From NCBI RefSeq assembly GCF_004307995.1, contig NZ_SIRE01000014.1, positions 124,001 to 188,000 of the forward strand: a stretch of 64,000 bases of DNA, given 5' to 3'. How positions within the stretch are numbered: position 1 is the stretch's first letter; each line of letters begins with the position of its first letter. Below, one piece after another: positions 61,250 to 64,000 of this stretch. Under the pieces are notes generated by a model. The model was not told the DNA's origin and did not search any database. It saw only the letters and a program-made list of their open reading frames with translations. Source of the stretch: Paenibacillus thalictri. Its GTDB lineage: Bacteria > Bacillota > Bacilli > Paenibacillales > NBRC-103111. Both the position numbers and the translations under genes were made by a program.

Positions 61250-63484
61250 ATGGCTAGTGACCAGTCGACGTATGATCTTATGGATGCGTATACCAGTGTG
61301 CGGCAGTTCATGGAAGAAGCGTTGTTGTGGCTGGATGTCATCGTCGAATGCGAAATTGAACGCATGGCCGAAGCCGCCGCAGCGCTGGGCTCCCCGCCCG
61401 GCGATTCCTTGCACAATATGTACATGACGCATGCGGAAGCAAAGCTTGTATTGATGGAGCCGGCTTCCATCGGCCGGCTTACGGCTGAACAGCTATCGGT
61501 CGTCGTGCAATTGGAGCAGCGGATTTTGGCCCGGATTTATAAAACCAAAGAGCTGCAGGATGCCATTCCGATTGCTGATCTGTATGATCAGATGGAGCTT
61601 ACGCCGGTTCTGCTGCGAGCGGTTATTGTCGCTTTGGCCCCTCATGCGAACCGCAAGTATTTAAAGCTGTACGGCTATTTGCATGACGACATGTCCCGGC
61701 AGTACGTATCGCTTGATCTGCTGTTCCGGCTTTGCTGTTTTCATGAGGAAGAGCGCGCGGAATTGCTTGATGCGCTGACGGATGAGCGAAGCTGGTTCAA
61801 GCAGATTTTTACCCGTATAGGGCAAGACGATCATGTGCAGGAGCAGTCGCTTCTTTTTCAGCCGATCAAGCTGATCGGACGTGCCGTGCATTATTTGTTA
61901 GGTCAGAGCTGGACCTATACGGGGGCTTTAGCATCGGTTCGCCTGTACAGCCGAATGGCTGCGCCGCGACCGACAGTTGTACATCAGGAGCTTGAGCAAT
62001 CATTGTTTGCTTATGCCGGTTACGCCAACCGCAAGGGACAGACGACAGTCATCCTGCTTCAGGGAGCGCCGGGCAGCGGGAAAACGTTTCTTGGGCTCAA
62101 GGCTGCCGGGCAGCTCCAGCGTTCGCTGCTGGAATGGGATATTGACAGAGCTCCGGAGGATGAACTGAATTTTCGGTACACCTTGCAGCAATTTTTGCTT
62201 GAAGCGAGGCTGCTCAGGGCGATTCCGGCGATCAACCGTGTACATACATTAAAAGCGGATCAGCACGATCGCAGGCTGCAGTGGTTGTTTGAATTGCTGC
62301 CGCGGTGGGACGGGCTGGTGTTTATGTTTAGCAGGGAAGAATGCAAGCCGCCCTCCATGTCGGTTAACGTTACATGGCTGCCGCTTGTGCTGCCTGCGCT
62401 CAATATGGCGGAAGGCGGCGCGTTATGGGCGGCGTTCAGTGCGGAGCGGCTGCCGCTAACCGCTGAAGAAACGGCGACGCTGGCGGGCAAATTCAATTTT
62501 ACCCCTGGCCAGATCGATGCTTCAATCGCCCATGCGGCCAGATTGCAGAAGTGGCGGGAGCTTGGCGGCAACGCAGAGCCTCATTCCACGCCAGCGGGCG
62601 GCATGCTGCTGCATGAGGCGACTTATCAATTAATCGACCACCGCCTCCGGGAAAAAGCGGTGAAAATCAATCCGACCTTCATATGGGACGATCTCGTGCT
62701 TCCGGCGGATACGATTGGCTTGCTTCGTCAAGCATGCGATCGGCTTCGCTTGCGTCAAACGGTGATGAACGACTGGGGGTTTGAGCGCAAGCTGCCTTAC
62801 GGGAGAGGGATCAGCATGTTGTTCACCGGGCCTCCGGGTACGGGCAAAACGATGTCCGCTTCCGTCATAGCCGGAGATATGCAGGCCGAATTGTACCGGG
62901 TGGACCTTTCCCGGGTCGTGAGCAAATATATCGGGGAAACCGAAAAAAACTTAAGCGATATTTTCGACCAGGCCAAGCTCAGCGGCGCGATATTGTTTTT
63001 TGATGAGGCGGACGCCTTGTTTGGCAAACGGTCCGAAGTTAAGGACGCGCACGACAAATATGCCAATATGGAAACATCGTACCTGCTGCAGAAGATGGAG
63101 GAATACGACGGCTTAACGATACTGGCGACCAACTTCTCGCAAAACTTGGACGAGGCGTTTACCCGCCGCATCCAGTTTATTATCAAATTTCCGTTTCCCG
63201 ACGCCGTACAGCGGGAGCAGCTGTGGCGTACCGCTTTCCCGCGCGAGTTTCCTACGGAAGATATCGATTTTGCATTTATGGCGGAACATTTCGAGTTGAC
63301 GGGCGGGCCGATTAAAAATATCGTGCTGACGTCCGCTTATTTGGCGGCCGGCGAACAAAGCGACGTCAAGATGAAACATCTGATGGAAGCGGTTATGCAG
63401 GAATATAAGAAAACGGGCAAGCTGTTTCCGAAAGACCGGTTAGGCGAGTACGCCCAATATGTGCCGCAGATAAAGGGAGTATAA
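61250..63484 (+). CDS. AAA+ ATPase with two ATPase modules (Afp15/Pvc15-like)
   Basis: A 744-residue protein. The N-terminal ~240 residues are helical; a first, degenerate ATPase module has Walker A 'LLQGAPGSGKT' (about 268-278) but no clear Walker B; the second is complete with 'LFTGPPGTGKT' (about 524-534), Walker B 'ILFFDEADALFGKRSEVKDA', sensor 'LATNFSQNLDEAFTRRIQF'. The 'FGKRSEVKDAHDKYAN' segment is characteristic of ATPases encoded in contractile injection clusters (Afp15/Pvc15 type) that act in particle assembly or disassembly. No sheath, tube or baseplate gene is in the window. Ends at a strong terminator. Confidence 0.87.
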   Translation: MASDQSTYDLMDAYTSVRQFMEEALLWLDVIVECEIERMAEAAAALGSPPGDSLHNMYMTHAEAKLVLMEPASIGRLTAEQLSVVVQLEQRILARIYKTKELQDAIPIADLYDQMELTPVLLRAVIVALAPHANRKYLKLYGYLHDDMSRQYVSLDLLFRLCCFHEEERAELLDALTDERSWFKQIFTRIGQDDHVQEQSLLFQPIKLIGRAVHYLLGQSWTYTGALASVRLYSRMAAPRPTVVHQELEQSLFAYAGYANRKGQTTVILLQGAPGSGKTFLGLKAAGQLQRSLLEWDIDRAPEDELNFRYTLQQFLLEARLLRAIPAINRVHTLKADQHDRRLQWLFELLPRWDGLVFMFSREECKPPSMSVNVTWLPLVLPALNMAEGGALWAAFSAERLPLTAEETATLAGKFNFTPGQIDASIAHAARLQKWRELGGNAEPHSTPAGGMLLHEATYQLIDHRLREKAVKINPTFIWDDLVLPADTIGLLRQACDRLRLRQTVMNDWGFERKLPYGRGISMLFTGPPGTGKTMSASVIAGDMQAELYRVDLSRVVSKYIGETEKNLSDIFDQAKLSGAILFFDEADALFGKRSEVKDAHDKYANMETSYLLQKMEEYDGLTILATNFSQNLDEAFTRRIQFIIKFPFPDAVQREQLWRTAFPREFPTEDIDFAFMAEHFELTGGPIKNIVLTSAYLAAGEQSDVKMKHLMEAVMQEYKKTGKLFPKDRLGEYAQYVPQIKGV

Positions 63485-63500
63485 GCTCCCGCCAAGCAAC

Positions 63501-63543
63501 GACTGGAAAGGGCTTATTGTTCGAGCCTTATTCCAGTCTTTTC
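63501..63543 (+). terminator. Rho-independent terminator after the AAA+ gene
   Basis: GACTGGAA-A-GGGCT pairs with AGCC-TTA-TTCCAGTC, followed by TTTTC. Confidence 0.85.
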
Positions 63544-63617
63544 TTCATCCGGCATAGGCCGTGCAGCTTGCTTTCTCCTTTGTATTATCGGAAAATGAAC
63601 GAGGTAAAAGTTCTTGA

Positions 63618-63690
63618 ATAGATAAATTGACAAAAGGAACATCCAGGAAGAACGGAACGGGCTTCCAAGGCATTTGTTCAATTTATATAG
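63618..63690. mobile_element. Miniature element A, short copy
   Basis: 73 bases: ATAGATAAATTGACAAAAGG, then AACATCCAGGAAGAAC, GGAACGGGCTTCC and the right end TTGTTCAATTTATATAG. The central ~130 bases of the full copy at 28211 are absent. It abuts the LacI-family gene and may supply its upstream sequence. Confidence 0.65.
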
Positions 63691-63706
63691 ATGGGGGAGA
63701 TCGGTT

Positions 63707-64000
63707 CTGCAGAAAAATATTACCGCGCACGATATTGCTAACCATTTGGGGATTTCCCAATCCACCGTTTCAAGAGTGTTCACCCCCGGTGCATCCGTCT
63801 CGGAAAAAACAAGAAGACGTGTGCTGGAGGCAGCCGAATTGCTGGGATACCGCCCGAATATGTTAGCCAGAAGCTTAATTACCAAAAAAACGAACATGAT
63901 CGGCTTGGTGATGGGGGACATCGATAATCCGTTTTATCCGGAGGTGTTAAGCAAATTATCCGGAGAGCTGAAGAAACGGCAATACAACGTTTTATTACTC
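63707..64000 (+). CDS. LacI-family transcriptional regulator (3' end beyond window)
   Basis: The first 98 residues: HTH 'NITAHDIANHLGISQSTVSRVF', hinge 'LGYRPNMLARSL' and the start of the periplasmic-binding-like effector domain 'NMIGLVMGDIDNPFYPEVLSKLS'. No ATG/GTG lies at the expected position; a CTG at 63707, 8 bases after GGGGGAG, is the best start, with a TTG at 63674 as alternative lying inside element A. The ligand is unknown. Confidence 0.85.
   Translation, partial: MQKNITAHDIANHLGISQSTVSRVFTPGASVSEKTRRRVLEAAELLGYRPNMLARSLITKKTNMIGLVMGDIDNPFYPEVLSKLSGELKKRQYNVLLL

Noticed and set aside
55424..63484. A complete contractile injection system or prophage
   Set aside because: No sheath, tube, spike, baseplate, capsid, terminase or integrase gene is present.
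1..64000. CRISPR array, rRNA or integron
   Set aside because: No regularly spaced direct repeats, rRNA-like sequence or attC-like arrays were seen while reading through.

Overview
The window looks like chromosome of a low-to-mid GC spore-former relative, most likely Paenibacillus or a close Paenibacillaceae genus. This is inferred from strong AGGAGG ribosome binding sites, frequent GTG/TTG starts, CcpA-type cre boxes, a secreted esterase with copper-amine-oxidase-type stalk repeats and many paralogous LysR regulators. No species call is possible from the sequence alone.

Layout. 1-3936: end of a peptide/nickel-type ABC importer (permease, two ATPases) with an MmgE/PrpD gene inserted. 4116-14961: LysR regulator diverging from a CoA-based catabolic run (two CaiB-type CoA transferases, thiolase, 3-hydroxyacyl-CoA dehydrogenase, enoyl-CoA hydratase, MaoC-type hydratase), then a thioredoxin-reductase-like flavoprotein and a UGSC-type selenoprotein that reads through an in-frame UGA. 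15175-26679: MatC-like permease, two more MmgE/PrpD genes, secreted esterase, second LysR and two fumarate-reductase-like flavoproteins, one carrying a beta-helix-like tail. 26700-27220: decayed duplicate of the LysR/CaiB junction. 27243-33298: extradiol dioxygenase, PIG-L, RraA and RidA genes (a plausible gallate/4-oxalomesaconate route), an orphan substrate-binding lipoprotein and an alpha/beta hydrolase. 33443-39819: a YedE/YedF-type sulfur/selenium transport and trafficking cluster with its LysR regulator and TusA/DsrE/OsmC proteins. 40026-43361: MetE-like protein, LysR, beta-propeller lactonase. 43453-46980: selB, selA and, on the other strand, the tRNA for selenocysteine. 47200-50125: MFS transporter, LysR, nitroreductase. 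50358-55084: complete D-glucarate operon with GntR regulator. 55424-63484: four large proteins, including an AAA+ ATPase like those of extracellular contractile injection systems and a protein with the LQRxLGNQA motif of their cargo. The window ends inside a LacI-family gene.

How it fits together. The decoding machinery for UGA (selA, selB, selC) and a candidate selenium-handling cluster lie in the same 64 kb as a selenoprotein that needs them. That selenoprotein sits directly behind a thioredoxin-reductase-like gene at the end of an acyl-CoA catabolic run, an arrangement reminiscent of the glycine/proline reductase systems but without their other subunits. Three genes scattered over 25 kb share a TTGTTTCC-N5-GGAAACAA operator just upstream of the -35 box, and a second LysR-type motif (TTAGC-N5-GCTAA) marks the CoA genes, so the accessory catabolic region appears to be wired by at least two local regulators. 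Several small palindromic elements and a decayed segmental duplication show that the region has been rearranged repeatedly. No transposase, phage structural gene, rRNA or CRISPR array was seen.
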